From positions 1 to 34,460 of the forward strand of contig CAJTQF010000011.1 of the NCBI GenBank assembly GCA_910578565.1: 34,460 nucleotides of DNA. The letters are read 5' to 3'. Of this stretch, positions 22,503-30,659 are shown piece after piece. Under the pieces are notes generated by a model, which searched no databases, was not told the DNA's origin, and worked only from the letters and a program-made list of their open reading frames with translations. The DNA comes from an uncultured Christensenella sp. Its GTDB lineage: Bacteria; Bacillota; Clostridia; Christensenellales; Borkfalkiaceae. A program made the position numbers and the translations under genes. Every line of letters begins with the position of its first letter. Within the stretch, counting starts at the first letter, position 1.

Positions 22503-23735
22503 ATGAGCAAAATTCTTATACTTTCGGTAACGGCGGGCAACGGTCACAACGCCTGCGCCGCCGGAATGAAAAACAAACTGGAAGAAAAGGGCGCCGAAGT
22601 AAGGGTAATTGATATATTAAAACGTTACTCTTCACCCATAAATATCTGGGTGGCGGACGGCGGATACTGTTTTGCCGCAAAGCGGCTGCGCAGAATTTAC
22701 AACCGTTTTTATGAAAAGTACCGCCGCAAAAATCCTTTAAAACGCTATTCCTGCGCCGCGCACGGCGTCGTGCTTACTACCGTGGACGGACTTCTGAAAG
22801 ATATTCTCGATTTTCAGCCCGACGTTATTTACTGCACGCACTTTTACGGCGCGATTGCCCTTACCGATTTAAAACTGGTTTACCCCCTGCCCTGCAAGAC
22901 GGTGGTTTCAAACCTTGACTACGTTTACTCCCCTTTCTGGGAAGCGACCGTAGGCGTAGACGCGTTTGCAATACCCAACGAAGATTTTATAGAAGAAGGG
23001 CTTGCAAAGGGATTTACGCGCGGACAACTTTTGCCTATCGGCTTGCCCGTAGACGGGCGCACGCTTGAAAAAACGGACAAAAGCGAAGCCCGTAAAACAC
23101 TCGGTTTGCGTGACGGCGTATTTACCGTAATGGTGATGTTCGGCGGCGGAAGTTTCGGCGAAGGGTATAAAATTTTCAGACAGACCGTAAAGGCGCTGGA
23201 AGGAAAGACGGCGCAGATTATAATGATTAACGGCAAAAACGAAAAGAGCCGTAAAAAAATACAAAAAATGAAGTTCCCCGCAGGGATTACGGTGCTTAAC
23301 GTGGGCTTTACAAAGCAAGTCCCGCTGTACCTTTCCGCCGCGGACCTTATAATTAACAAGTACGGCGGCACAAGCGTGACCGAAATGATAAACAAAGCCT
23401 GCCCCATGCTTATAACCGAAAAACTCGTAGGACAGGAAAACCACAACCTTGCCTATATGAAGAAAAAGGGCGTCGCCCTTTCGTTTAAAAACAAAAAACA
23501 GTTAGAAGAAAAACTTTTGTACCTGTACGCCAACCCGCAGGTTTTGCGTGATATGTCTGAAAAATGCAACCCGCTGATACGCAACTCGATTGAAGATCTG
23601 GCAGACTACATTCTGGCGCAACCGAAAGCAGACTACACGCAGATTTTTGAAAACAACGCGGATTTTTGCGGAGTAAAGAAAAAAGTCAAAGCCGCGCTTA
23701 AAACCGCCGACAAAGCCGAGCGGAAAAAGAAATAA
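22503..23735 (+). CDS. Diacylglycerol glycosyltransferase (MGDG synthase / UgtP type, GT28)
   Basis: It probably transfers a sugar from a UDP-sugar to diacylglycerol to make membrane glycolipids, which also serve as lipoteichoic acid anchors in some Firmicutes. N-terminal MGDG-synthase domain: ILSVTAGNGHNACA (residues 4-17) and YCTHFYGAIA (about 110-119). C-terminal GT28 domain: VMFGGGSFGEG, then NKYGGTSVTEMINKACPMLI, EKLVGQENHN and a basic tail (KAERKKK). The protein has 410 aa from the ATG at 22503; a GTG at 22476 in frame would add nine non-family residues. It is a single-gene unit with its own promoter. The exact sugar and processivity are not determinable. Confidence 0.9.
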   Translation: MSKILILSVTAGNGHNACAAGMKNKLEEKGAEVRVIDILKRYSSPINIWVADGGYCFAAKRLRRIYNRFYEKYRRKNPLKRYSCAAHGVVLTTVDGLLKDILDFQPDVIYCTHFYGAIALTDLKLVYPLPCKTVVSNLDYVYSPFWEATVGVDAFAIPNEDFIEEGLAKGFTRGQLLPIGLPVDGRTLEKTDKSEARKTLGLRDGVFTVMVMFGGGSFGEGYKIFRQTVKALEGKTAQIIMINGKNEKSRKKIQKMKFPAGITVLNVGFTKQVPLYLSAADLIINKYGGTSVTEMINKACPMLITEKLVGQENHNLAYMKKKGVALSFKNKKQLEEKLLYLYANPQVLRDMSEKCNPLIRNSIEDLADYILAQPKADYTQIFENNADFCGVKKKVKAALKTADKAERKKK

Positions 23736-23810
23736 ACAAGATAAAAAAACGTAATCTCTTTTATATGGATTACAGGAATAATAAGGCAAAGAAAGAATGA
23801 TTAGTTTCAT

Positions 23811-23839
23811 TTGCTTTTTTATTACCGGCTTGCTATAAT
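23811..23839 (+). promoter_or_regulatory. Sigma-A promoter of the DUF4177 gene
   Basis: TTGCTT (23811-23816), a 17-base spacer and TATAAT (23834-23839). Confidence 0.65.
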
Positions 23840-23902
23840 AAATTAGGATAAACAGTAATTTGTTTTTTTTAAATTATTTCAGACAACAGGAGAAATTTAA
23901 TT

Positions 23903-24103
23903 ATGTACGTTTATAAAACCGAAATCCTGACGGTAAGCACAAAATGGTTTTCAGACAAAGCAAATGAAAACGACACAGCAAAATTAGACCGGTTCCTTAA
24001 CGAAAAGGCTGCCGACGGTTGGGAACTTGTAACTTACGATTATATGGCAACGTCAATGCAACTCAAAGGCGCGTTTATTATTACGTTAAGAAAACAACAA
24101 TAA
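23903..24103 (+). CDS. DUF4177 family small protein
   Basis: The 66-aa protein fits the DUF4177 pattern: an N-terminal strand (YVYKTEILTVSTKWF), a helix with a leucine spacing (AKLDRFLNEKAADGWELV) and a closing strand (GAFIITLRKQ). The signature L-N-x-x-A-x-x-GWELV is intact. SD AGGAG lies 11 bases before the ATG, a little far. The molecular role of the family is unknown. It is a single-gene unit with its own promoter and terminator. Confidence 0.85.
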   Translation: MYVYKTEILTVSTKWFSDKANENDTAKLDRFLNEKAADGWELVTYDYMATSMQLKGAFIITLRKQQ

Positions 24104-24122
24104 CGGTTTTACATTTAAGTAT

Positions 24123-24165
24123 AGCCCGCTATCTTCGTAAGCGAAGATAGCGGGCTGTTTATTTG
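24123..24165. terminator. Strong hairpin between convergent DUF4177 and flippase-like genes
   Basis: A perfect 15-base stem (24123-24137 with 24142-24156) with loop TAAG is followed on the plus strand by GTTTATTTG. The minus side has little T-run, so it is mainly the DUF4177 terminator, with possible use by the opposite operon. Confidence 0.8.
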
Positions 24166-24194
24166 TCCACAAGAAACTCTATCACGAACACCCT

Positions 24195-25514
24195 TTACGG
24201 TCCCGTTTCGTTTTGCGTTTTTTCTTTCTTTTTTTGTTTTGCGCGTCTTACGATTTTGCGGATAAACTCGAAAACCGTAATACCCAATCCGATTATTATA
24301 TATATGTAATAAATACCGGTACGCCAGGTAAGCATAGACCAGAACTGCACGCTGCCCGTAACGAACACCGAAAACGCAAGCGCCCCTATACCTTCCATTG
24401 CGCCCGTGTTGCCGGGAGTGGGGATTATAGAAACGGCAAGTGTTACGTAAGTGTTGAGAGACGCAACCGCAAACAGAACCGAAATTTCGTTGGAAGTAAT
24501 TCCCGAAAATGCGCGCATTATGAAGTATGGCAACATATAGTTTAACATAACTTCGACAAGGCACAAAAGTACCAGAACTATGAACAGCACGGGACGGCGG
24601 GACATTATGGCGAAAGACGAGCGGAAGTCGTTGACAATATTGTAAGCCTTGTTCAGCGTTGCTTCTTTGTCCTTTACTATCTTTATCTTATGACCCGCGC
24701 CCACTATTAACGAAGCGAGTTTGCGCGTAAGTTTGGGCATAACCACAAACATAAGCACGGTCAGCGGCAAAATCATATTTACGCCCAGACCGACCCAGCC
24801 GCACACCAGTATGACGGTGCGCCAGGCGCCGTCGACGCCGTCGAGAACGCCGGTGTTGCAAGCCATTAAAAGTATGCTCACAAGCAGCCAGCTTATCATC
24901 CACACAAAGTACTTGATAAATACAACTGCGGTTGAAGTGCCGCCCGAATAACCTTTTTTGTGCAGATAATAAATCTGCATAGGCTGACCGCCCGAAGCGA
25001 GCGGCGTTATATTGTCGTAAAATTTGCCCAACAGGGCGACCTTGATGCCCGTACCCAACGCAAATTTATTGGTAGTTGCCTTAATGACCACCACGTATTC
25101 GAAGCATATACACGCAATTATTACAATTAAAACCGCAAACGAAATTACACCGAACCGCCAGTTACCCGCCGCAAACACTTCCCCGAAGGAAATGTATTCG
25201 TCCGCGTCCGCCATAACGATTTTAAGCATCATCCATACGCTTAAACCTATGACTATCAAAAGCGCGACGTAGCCGACCCAGCCGAACTTACGCTTTTTGG
25301 GGGGCGCGACCGTGCGGGTACCGAAGTGTTCAAGAGCGTCGTCCGCGTCCGTATTCACGTCCGTGCTTTCCGTGATCTCTCCGTCTGGTTGCGGGTTGTT
25401 TTCCGCACCGGAAACCGCGGCGGACTCCTGCCCGTCTTTAACCGCTTCTTCCGCCCCTTCGGTTGCGGGGTCGTTATTAAGTTTTTCGGAATCGGTTTTA
25501 TTTTGCGGTTTCAT
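24195..25514 (-). CDS. Flippase-like domain membrane protein (LPG-synthase TM / UPF0104 type)
   Basis: The 439-aa protein has an acidic soluble N-terminus of about 75 residues and then 7-8 transmembrane helices. The family motifs are clear: GKFYDNITPLASGGQPMQIY (about residues 165-184) and SIIPTPGNTGAMEG (about 365-378), as in the membrane half of MprF and stand-alone YbhN-type proteins. Such proteins are thought to move lipids or lipid-linked sugars across the membrane; no aminoacyl-transferase domain is attached here. It lies 23 bases after alaS with no visible SD, so it is likely co-transcribed and perhaps coupled. MprF proteins use aminoacyl-tRNA, but the link to alaS may be accidental. 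Confidence 0.85.
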   Translation of the reverse strand: MKPQNKTDSEKLNNDPATEGAEEAVKDGQESAAVSGAENNPQPDGEITESTDVNTDADDALEHFGTRTVAPPKKRKFGWVGYVALLIVIGLSVWMMLKIVMADADEYISFGEVFAAGNWRFGVISFAVLIVIIACICFEYVVVIKATTNKFALGTGIKVALLGKFYDNITPLASGGQPMQIYYLHKKGYSGGTSTAVVFIKYFVWMISWLLVSILLMACNTGVLDGVDGAWRTVILVCGWVGLGVNMILPLTVLMFVVMPKLTRKLASLIVGAGHKIKIVKDKEATLNKAYNIVNDFRSSFAIMSRRPVLFIVLVLLCLVEVMLNYMLPYFIMRAFSGITSNEISVLFAVASLNTYVTLAVSIIPTPGNTGAMEGIGALAFSVFVTGSVQFWSMLTWRTGIYYIYIIIGLGITVFEFIRKIVRRAKQKKKEKTQNETGP

Positions 25515-25537
25515 AATTTAATCGGTTGAAAGCAGTA

Positions 25538-27337
25538 TTACTGCAATACGGCTTTTATCCTTTTTACTCCTGCGGAAACGTTTTCCTGCTTTACTATTTT
25601 AAACGTTCCCAACTCCCCTGTACTTTCAGCGTGGGGTCCGCCGCAGATTTCTTTTGAAAATTCGCCTATTGAATAAGTCTTTACCTTTTCGCCGTACTTG
25701 CTTTCGAAAAGACCCGTAAATCCCTGCGCCTTTGCTTCTTCCAGAGAAAGCTCTTTCATAACGACGGGAATGTTTTCTTTTATTTTCGAATTTATCAGGT
25801 TTTCCACTTCCGCCACTTCTTCGGGAGTGAGTTTTCTTGCAAAGTTGAAGTCGAAGCGCAAACGCTCTTCCGTAATATTGCTGCCCTTTTGCGCGATATC
25901 GGGCGAACACACCGCTTTGAGCGCGGCGTGCAAAAGATGGGTCGCCGTGTGAAGATTGGTGGTCTCCCGCTTGTGGTCGGCAAGTCCGCAGGCAAATTTC
26001 TGCTCGCTGCCAGCGCGGGATTTTTCCTGATGTTCGGAATACGCTTTTTCGTACCCTTTCACGTCAACGTTAAGCCCCTTTTCGCGCGCCATTTCGCCCG
26101 TGATTTCTACGGGGAAACCGTACGTGTCGTACAGGTGGAAAGCGGTCACGCCGTCGATAGTGTCGCCTGCGTTCAACGCCGCGGCAACTTTTTCAAACTC
26201 TTTCAAGCCCTGTTGGAGGGTGCGTAAAAACTTGCCTTCTTCCTTGTCCAGTTCTTCGTAAATCTTCTGCGCGTTGTGCAAAAGCTCGGGATAAACTTCT
26301 TTATATTTATCGACGAAGGTCGCCGCGATTTTAGAGAGCGAACCCTGTTCCAGCCCCAGATTTCTTCCGAAGCGCACGGCGCGGCGGATAATTCTTCTCA
26401 AAATGTAGCCCTGGTCGGTGTTGGACGGCACTATGCCCTTTACGTCGCCAAGCATAAACGCCGCCGTCCTTACGTGGTCAAGAACAACGCGGAAAGCCTT
26501 TGTTATATCTTCGCTCTGTCCGTATTTCAAACCGGAGAGTTCTTCAATCCTTATTATGGCGTTTTCAAAAAGGTCGGTTTCATACACGTTCGCCTTGCCG
26601 TTTAAAATGCAGAGCGTGCGCTCCAAGCCCATACCCGTATCGACGTTTTTCTGCTTCAAAGGCTCGTAACCGCCTTCCGCATTTTTGTTGTACTGCATAA
26701 ACACGTCGTTCCATATTTCAAGGAAAGTACCGCTTGCCGCGCCGTCAAAGTCGTAAGCGCCCAGTCTATCCGCTTCGGTATGGTTGCGGATAATGTGCAT
26801 TTCCGTATCCGGACCGCAGGGTCCGGTTGTTCCGGCGGGTCCCCACCAGTTGCCGGACTTGGACAGGAAGTAAATATTTTCGGGAAGTATTCCGCACTTT
26901 TCCCACAGTGCCGCGCTCTCTTCGTCCTTGGGGCAGTCTTTATCGCCCGCAAAGCAGGTTACGGCTATATCCTTTACGGGAATACCCAGATATTTTTCGG
27001 AAGTCAGAAATTCATAAGACCAGGGAATCATCTGCTCTTTGAAATAATCGCCAAGCGACCAGTTTCCCATCATCTCGAAAAAGGTCAGATGCGAGCTGTC
27101 GCCCACTTCGTCTATATCGCCCGTACGCACGCACTTCTGCACGTCGCAAAGGCGGTTGCCCGCGGGGTGCTTTTCACCCAGAAGATAGGGAACCAAAGGG
27201 TGCATACCAGCAGTGGTAAACAGAACCGTAGGGTCGTTTTCGGGTATGAGAGAAGCCGAAGGGATTATCTTATGCCCCTTGCTTTCAAAAAATTTTAAAT
27301 AGGTTTCGCGTAAAATTTCCGAAGTTATTTTTTTCAT
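25538..27337 (-). CDS. alaS: Alanyl-tRNA synthetase, short form lacking the C-Ala domain
   Basis: It charges tRNA-Ala and edits Ser/Gly mischarges. The ATG at 27337 follows AAGGTG; a GTG three codons earlier lies within that SD. The aminoacylation core is complete (FTTAGMHPLVPYLLG, FFEMMGNWSLGDYFK, VDTGMGLERTL, YILRRIIRRAVRFG). The editing domain keeps TATHLLHAAL and CGGPH (usually CGGTH) near residue 580. The protein stops at 599 aa right after the editing domain, so the ~270-residue linker and C-Ala domain of normal ~875-aa AlaRS are absent. VQKCVRTGDIDEVGD is wording I associate with the short AlaRS found in Patescibacteria and some Clostridia. It sits 41 bases after cysS in the same operon. 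Confidence 0.94.
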   Translation of the reverse strand: MKKITSEILRETYLKFFESKGHKIIPSASLIPENDPTVLFTTAGMHPLVPYLLGEKHPAGNRLCDVQKCVRTGDIDEVGDSSHLTFFEMMGNWSLGDYFKEQMIPWSYEFLTSEKYLGIPVKDIAVTCFAGDKDCPKDEESAALWEKCGILPENIYFLSKSGNWWGPAGTTGPCGPDTEMHIIRNHTEADRLGAYDFDGAASGTFLEIWNDVFMQYNKNAEGGYEPLKQKNVDTGMGLERTLCILNGKANVYETDLFENAIIRIEELSGLKYGQSEDITKAFRVVLDHVRTAAFMLGDVKGIVPSNTDQGYILRRIIRRAVRFGRNLGLEQGSLSKIAATFVDKYKEVYPELLHNAQKIYEELDKEEGKFLRTLQQGLKEFEKVAAALNAGDTIDGVTAFHLYDTYGFPVEITGEMAREKGLNVDVKGYEKAYSEHQEKSRAGSEQKFACGLADHKRETTNLHTATHLLHAALKAVCSPDIAQKGSNITEERLRFDFNFARKLTPEEVAEVENLINSKIKENIPVVMKELSLEEAKAQGFTGLFESKYGEKVKTYSIGEFSKEICGGPHAESTGELGTFKIVKQENVSAGVKRIKAVLQ

Positions 27338-27378
27338 ATTTTTCACCTTGTTTTTCCGGATTTACGGATTTGACCGCT

Positions 27379-28770
27379 TTACCGTCTGACTATCGTATAT
27401 CCGTCCTTTGTATCTTTTATAACATATCCCAGCGCGTCGATTTCCCCGCGCAGCGCGTCCGCCGCCGCCCAGTCTTTTTCCTGCTTGGCGCGCCAGCGCT
27501 TATCAGCAAGAGCTTTTACTTCGTCCGGAATTTCCTGTGCGGCGCCGTCGGCAACCCGCGCGAGATATTCGCCCGCGTCCTTTTTGAACAAACCCAGAAG
27601 CGAATAGGTCTGTTTTATCTGGTAAACTTCTTCCGCGCAGGCGGGGTCGCCCTTTTCATACTTTGCCGAAACGGCTTTAAACAGCCCGAACAGCCTTGAC
27701 AGCGCAAGCGCGGTATTGAAGTCGTCCGACATATCCCTGTCGAAATCGTCGTCAATCTGTTTACAGCCCTTTCCGCCCTTGCCGTACCTGTCTTCAACCT
27801 TTTTTATGACCTTATAAAAGGAAGTCAGGTGTCTTTCCGCTTCGTCGAAAATTCCGTCCACAAGATTGATATCGGCGCGGTAATTAAACTGCAACAGCGC
27901 GAATTTAACCGCTTCGTTGGAATAGTTTTTTAAAAGGTCTTCCAGAAGTATACTGTTGCCCAGACTCTTTGACATCTTTTGTCCGTTGACTTTTATGAGA
28001 CCGTTATGCGTCCAGTATTTTGCGAACTGCTTGCCCGTTAGGCTTTCGCTCTGCGCTATTTCGTTTTCGTGGTGGGGGAACACAAGGTCCCTGCCGCCGC
28101 CGTGAATATCTATACTGTCGCCGAACGCCGCGCGGGTCATTGCGGAACACTCAATATGCCAGCCCGGTCTGCCCTTGCCCCAGGGCGAATCCCAGCATAT
28201 TTCCCCTTCCTTTGCCGCTTTCCAGAGAGCGAAGTCGGCTGAATTTCTCTTCTCCGCGCCGTTTTCTATTCTTACGCCGTCAAGCATATCTTCCACAGAC
28301 CTGCCGCTGAGACAGCCGTAGCGTTTAAAACTTGTCACGTCGAAATATACGTCGCCGCAGGAAACGGCGTAAGCGTGTCCGCTTTCTATAAGTTGTTTTA
28401 TAAACGATATTACGTTGCCTATATTCTGCGTAGCTTTCAGCCAAAGGTCGGGTTCGCCTATATCCATCTCCCCCATAACCGCGTCAATCTTTTTTATCAT
28501 AGCGGCGGCATACTTGTCCGCAGGTATACCCGTCTCTTTGGACTTTGCAATAATTTTATCGTCTACGTCGGTATAATTTCTGGCATAGGACACTTCAAAA
28601 CCCTGCTTTTGCAGGAACTTGCGCATTATATCGTAAATTAACGCCTGATAGCCGTGCCCTATATGCGCTTCGCCAGATACGGTAATACCGCAGGCGTACA
28701 TCCTGACCTTGCCTTTTTCAATAGGCACAAACTCTTCTTTGGTCCTTGTAAGCGTATTATAAATTTTCAT
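27379..28770 (-). CDS. cysS: Cysteinyl-tRNA synthetase
   Basis: It charges tRNA-Cys in the cytoplasm. The product has 463 aa, the normal length. Zinc ligands and the HIGH motif are in MYACGITVSGEAHIGHGY (residues about 24-41), where the family more often has CGPTVYD. The second zinc region is PGWHIECSAM with FPHHENEIAQSE (about 205-240), and the KMSKS loop is QKMSKSLGN (about 265). The ATG follows the cysE stop without a gap (TAAATG), a translational coupling seen in many Firmicutes cysE-cysS operons. Confidence 0.97.
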   Translation of the reverse strand: MKIYNTLTRTKEEFVPIEKGKVRMYACGITVSGEAHIGHGYQALIYDIMRKFLQKQGFEVSYARNYTDVDDKIIAKSKETGIPADKYAAAMIKKIDAVMGEMDIGEPDLWLKATQNIGNVISFIKQLIESGHAYAVSCGDVYFDVTSFKRYGCLSGRSVEDMLDGVRIENGAEKRNSADFALWKAAKEGEICWDSPWGKGRPGWHIECSAMTRAAFGDSIDIHGGGRDLVFPHHENEIAQSESLTGKQFAKYWTHNGLIKVNGQKMSKSLGNSILLEDLLKNYSNEAVKFALLQFNYRADINLVDGIFDEAERHLTSFYKVIKKVEDRYGKGGKGCKQIDDDFDRDMSDDFNTALALSRLFGLFKAVSAKYEKGDPACAEEVYQIKQTYSLLGLFKKDAGEYLARVADGAAQEIPDEVKALADKRWRAKQEKDWAAADALRGEIDALGYVIKDTKDGYTIVRR

Positions 28771-29310
28771 TTATCCGTTCTCCGCCTTTTTACCGTTAAT
28801 TTTAACTACCCTTGCAGGCACCCCCACCGCCGTAGCGTTTTCGGGAACGTCTTTGAGTACTACCGCGCCCGCGCCTATTTTTGCGCCGTCGCCGATATGT
28901 ACGCTGCCCAGAACTTTCGCCCCTGCGGAAATTACGCAGTTTTCCCCCACCGTAGGGTGGCGTTTGCCGCTCTCTTTACCCGTTCCGCCCAGAGTCACGC
29001 CCTGATACAGCACGGTACCTTTACCCACTTCCGCCGTTTCGCCGATGACGACGCCGCTGCCGTGGTCTATGAACACCCCCGCCGCTATTTTTGCCGCGGG
29101 ATGAATTTCTATACCCGTAAAAAACTTTGCCGTCTGCGAAATTATGCGGGCTATAAGTTTCAGTTTAAGCCGTAAAAACGCTTGCGCCCATCTGTGCGCG
29201 ATAAGCGCATGCACGCCCGAGTAAGTCAGAAATATTTCAAATTTATTGCGCGCGGCGGGGTCGTTTGACTTTGCCGCGTTTAAATCGGCGCTAAGGCTGG
29301 AAAACAACAT
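28771..29310 (-). CDS. cysE: Serine O-acetyltransferase
   Basis: It acetylates L-serine with acetyl-CoA, the first step of cysteine synthesis. The 179-aa form is short, like other Firmicutes CysE, and lacks the long N-terminal helical domain of the enterobacterial enzyme. Left-handed beta-helix hexapeptide repeats run from about residue 65 (GIEIHPAAKIAAGVFIDHG, VVIGETAEVGKGTVLY, and so on), with catalytic DHGSG and the GKRHPTVGENC block. The SD (AAGGGTG) is 12 bases upstream and the leader is about 88 bases. It is the first gene of cysE-cysS-alaS-flippase. A T-box is not evident in the leader. Confidence 0.95.
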   Translation of the reverse strand: MLFSSLSADLNAAKSNDPAARNKFEIFLTYSGVHALIAHRWAQAFLRLKLKLIARIISQTAKFFTGIEIHPAAKIAAGVFIDHGSGVVIGETAEVGKGTVLYQGVTLGGTGKESGKRHPTVGENCVISAGAKVLGSVHIGDGAKIGAGAVVLKDVPENATAVGVPARVVKINGKKAENG

Positions 29311-29352
29311 TTTAATTTACACCCTTACAATATATGTAAAGACTCAGCCGGA

Positions 29353-29369
29353 CTGTTAAACCTTAACAG
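29353..29369. promoter_or_regulatory. Perfect hairpin in the cysE leader
   Basis: CTGTTAA (29353-29359) and TTAACAG (29363-29369) with a 3-base loop lie within the presumed 5' leader of cysE, about 45 bases before its start. It could be an operator or a leader structure; no T-box or known riboswitch consensus is seen. Confidence 0.35.
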
Positions 29370-29404
29370 CCCGCCCCGCAATGCCGTTACGCCCAATTTT
29401 CTTA

Positions 29405-29433
29405 ATTATATATTAAAGTAACCGCAATTGCAA
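29405..29433 (-). promoter_or_regulatory. Sigma-A promoter of the cysE operon
   Basis: On the minus strand: TTGCAA (29428-29433), a 17-base spacer and TATAAT (29405-29410). Confidence 0.7.
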
Positions 29434-29500
29434 GCAATTTGCAGTTTTTAACTTCCGCCGTTTGCCGCAATGAAAATTTACGGAAACGGTTTATGATAAA

Positions 29501-29531
29501 TTTTAACAAACACAACGCTGTTTTGTTAAAA
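29501..29531. promoter_or_regulatory. Inverted repeat upstream of deoR-type gene
   Basis: TTTTAACAAA (29501-29510) and TTTGTTAAAA (29522-29531) are perfect inverted arms ending 15 bases upstream of the -35 box. This is a candidate operator for the DeoR protein itself. AT-richness weakens the case. Confidence 0.4.
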
Positions 29532-29546
29532 AATTACTTAAACCTC

Positions 29547-29575
29547 TTGACAAAAAGGCGTTATTGTGTTATAAT
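29547..29575 (+). promoter_or_regulatory. Perfect consensus sigma-A promoter of the DeoR-family gene
   Basis: TTGACA (29547-29552), a 17-base spacer and TATAAT (29570-29575). Confidence 0.85.
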
Positions 29576-29621
29576 TTGCTCAACGTTTAAAAAGTGAAAA
29601 AAAATCACAAAGGAGACTAAG

Positions 29622-30380
29622 ATGAAACGTGAACGCATTGAGGAAATTGCCGATATACTTGACAGGCGCGGCAAAATGACTCTTGAACAGCTTGAAGAAG
29701 TTTTTCCCAACGTTTCTCAAATGACGTTGAGACGCGACCTTTTCCAGCTTGAAGAAGACGGCCGCATTATACGTATCCGCGGCGGCGCTATGTCCGTCAA
29801 GGAAGTGCAAAAAGTTTCCGGCGAAGAATATACCAAAAAGACGACTATAAATACCGACGCAAAAATAGTAATCGCGCAAAAAGCGGCGGGTCTTATAGAC
29901 GAAAATTCAAGCATATTCATTGACGGCGGCACTACCGCCATGTACCTTTCAAAGGAAATGCCCGACTTAAAGTGCAACGTCTTTACCAACGGCATTGCTG
30001 TAGCAATGGAGCTTGCGCAGAAAAAGAACGTAAACATTACCGTCGTCGGCGGTCAGCTTATGAGAGAAAACCTTTCCACCGCGTCGCCTGCGGCAAAGGA
30101 ATATTTCGACCTGACTAATTTTGAAATCGCGATTGTTTCAGCAACCGCTTTCACCCCCGAAAACGGTTTTTCGTGCAACAGCCAGATTGAAAGCGATCTT
30201 CTGAAAAACGTATTCAAAAAGGCAAGACACGTTTATATGATGCTTGACAGCTCTAAAATAGGCAAAATTAACCCCTACACCTTTGCCAAACTGGAAGATA
30301 TAGACGTGCTTATTACAGACGATAATTTCCCCAAGGAATACAAGCAACTGTTCGAATCGGAAAATATCGTGGTAATGTAA
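29622..30380 (+). CDS. DeoR family transcriptional regulator
   Basis: The 252-aa protein has an N-terminal winged HTH (KRERIEEIADILDRRGKMTLEQL, then SQMTLRRDLFQLEEDGRIIRIRGGA, residues about 1-58) and a C-terminal DeoRC sensor with the sugar-phosphate loop IFIDGGTTAMYL (about 92-103). Members usually repress sugar or nucleoside genes and respond to a phosphorylated sugar. No such pathway gene is adjacent, so the target lies elsewhere or is itself. SD AAAGGAG precedes the ATG. A perfect promoter, an upstream inverted repeat and a strong terminator make it a stand-alone, possibly autoregulated unit. Confidence 0.92.
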   Translation: MKRERIEEIADILDRRGKMTLEQLEEVFPNVSQMTLRRDLFQLEEDGRIIRIRGGAMSVKEVQKVSGEEYTKKTTINTDAKIVIAQKAAGLIDENSSIFIDGGTTAMYLSKEMPDLKCNVFTNGIAVAMELAQKKNVNITVVGGQLMRENLSTASPAAKEYFDLTNFEIAIVSATAFTPENGFSCNSQIESDLLKNVFKKARHVYMMLDSSKIGKINPYTFAKLEDIDVLITDDNFPKEYKQLFESENIVVM

Positions 30381-30400
30381 TTACAAATCGGTTTAATTTA

Positions 30401-30430
30401 AAATCACGCGCATAAGCGCGTGATTTTTTT
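30401..30430 (+). terminator. Terminator of the DeoR-family gene
   Basis: A perfect 11-base stem (30401-30411 with 30416-30426) with loop ATAA runs into seven T residues. The minus side (TTTTAAATT) may also serve the convergent small gene. Confidence 0.9.
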
Positions 30431-30440
30431 ATATACATTT

Positions 30441-30647
30441 TCAGTCGCTCCAACGGTGCTTATCCAAAGTCCTGTCTTTTACGTCGTCGTAATATTCGAA
30501 ATATTTTTCGCGTATCTGTTCGGGCGTCATACTGTCGTCAAGTAAATTCAGAAGACCGTCCAGCTCTTCCGCGGTAAAATCAGAAAGACAAAACTCGCCG
30601 TCAAACGCCTGCGCCAGTTTCATTAAATCCCAGTTTGTAGCCTTCAT
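30441..30647 (-). CDS. Small acidic protein of unknown function, 68 aa
   Basis: The protein (KATNWDLMKLAQAFDGEFCL...) is acidic, probably helical, cytoplasmic, and carries no family motif that I recognise. The segment DDSMTPEQIREKYFEYYDDV looks like an amphipathic helix pair. SD AAGGTG precedes the ATG, which is 12 bases after the stop of the lipoprotein gene, so the two are an operon. Convergent with the DeoR gene. Confidence 0.7.
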   Translation of the reverse strand: MKATNWDLMKLAQAFDGEFCLSDFTAEELDGLLNLLDDSMTPEQIREKYFEYYDDVKDRTLDKHRWSD

Positions 30648-30659
30648 ATCCGCACCTTG

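Noticed and set aside
29311..29400. T-box riboswitch before cysE-cysS
   Set aside because: The leader is too short and I find no TGGxACCGCG-type T-box sequence, only a 7-base hairpin.
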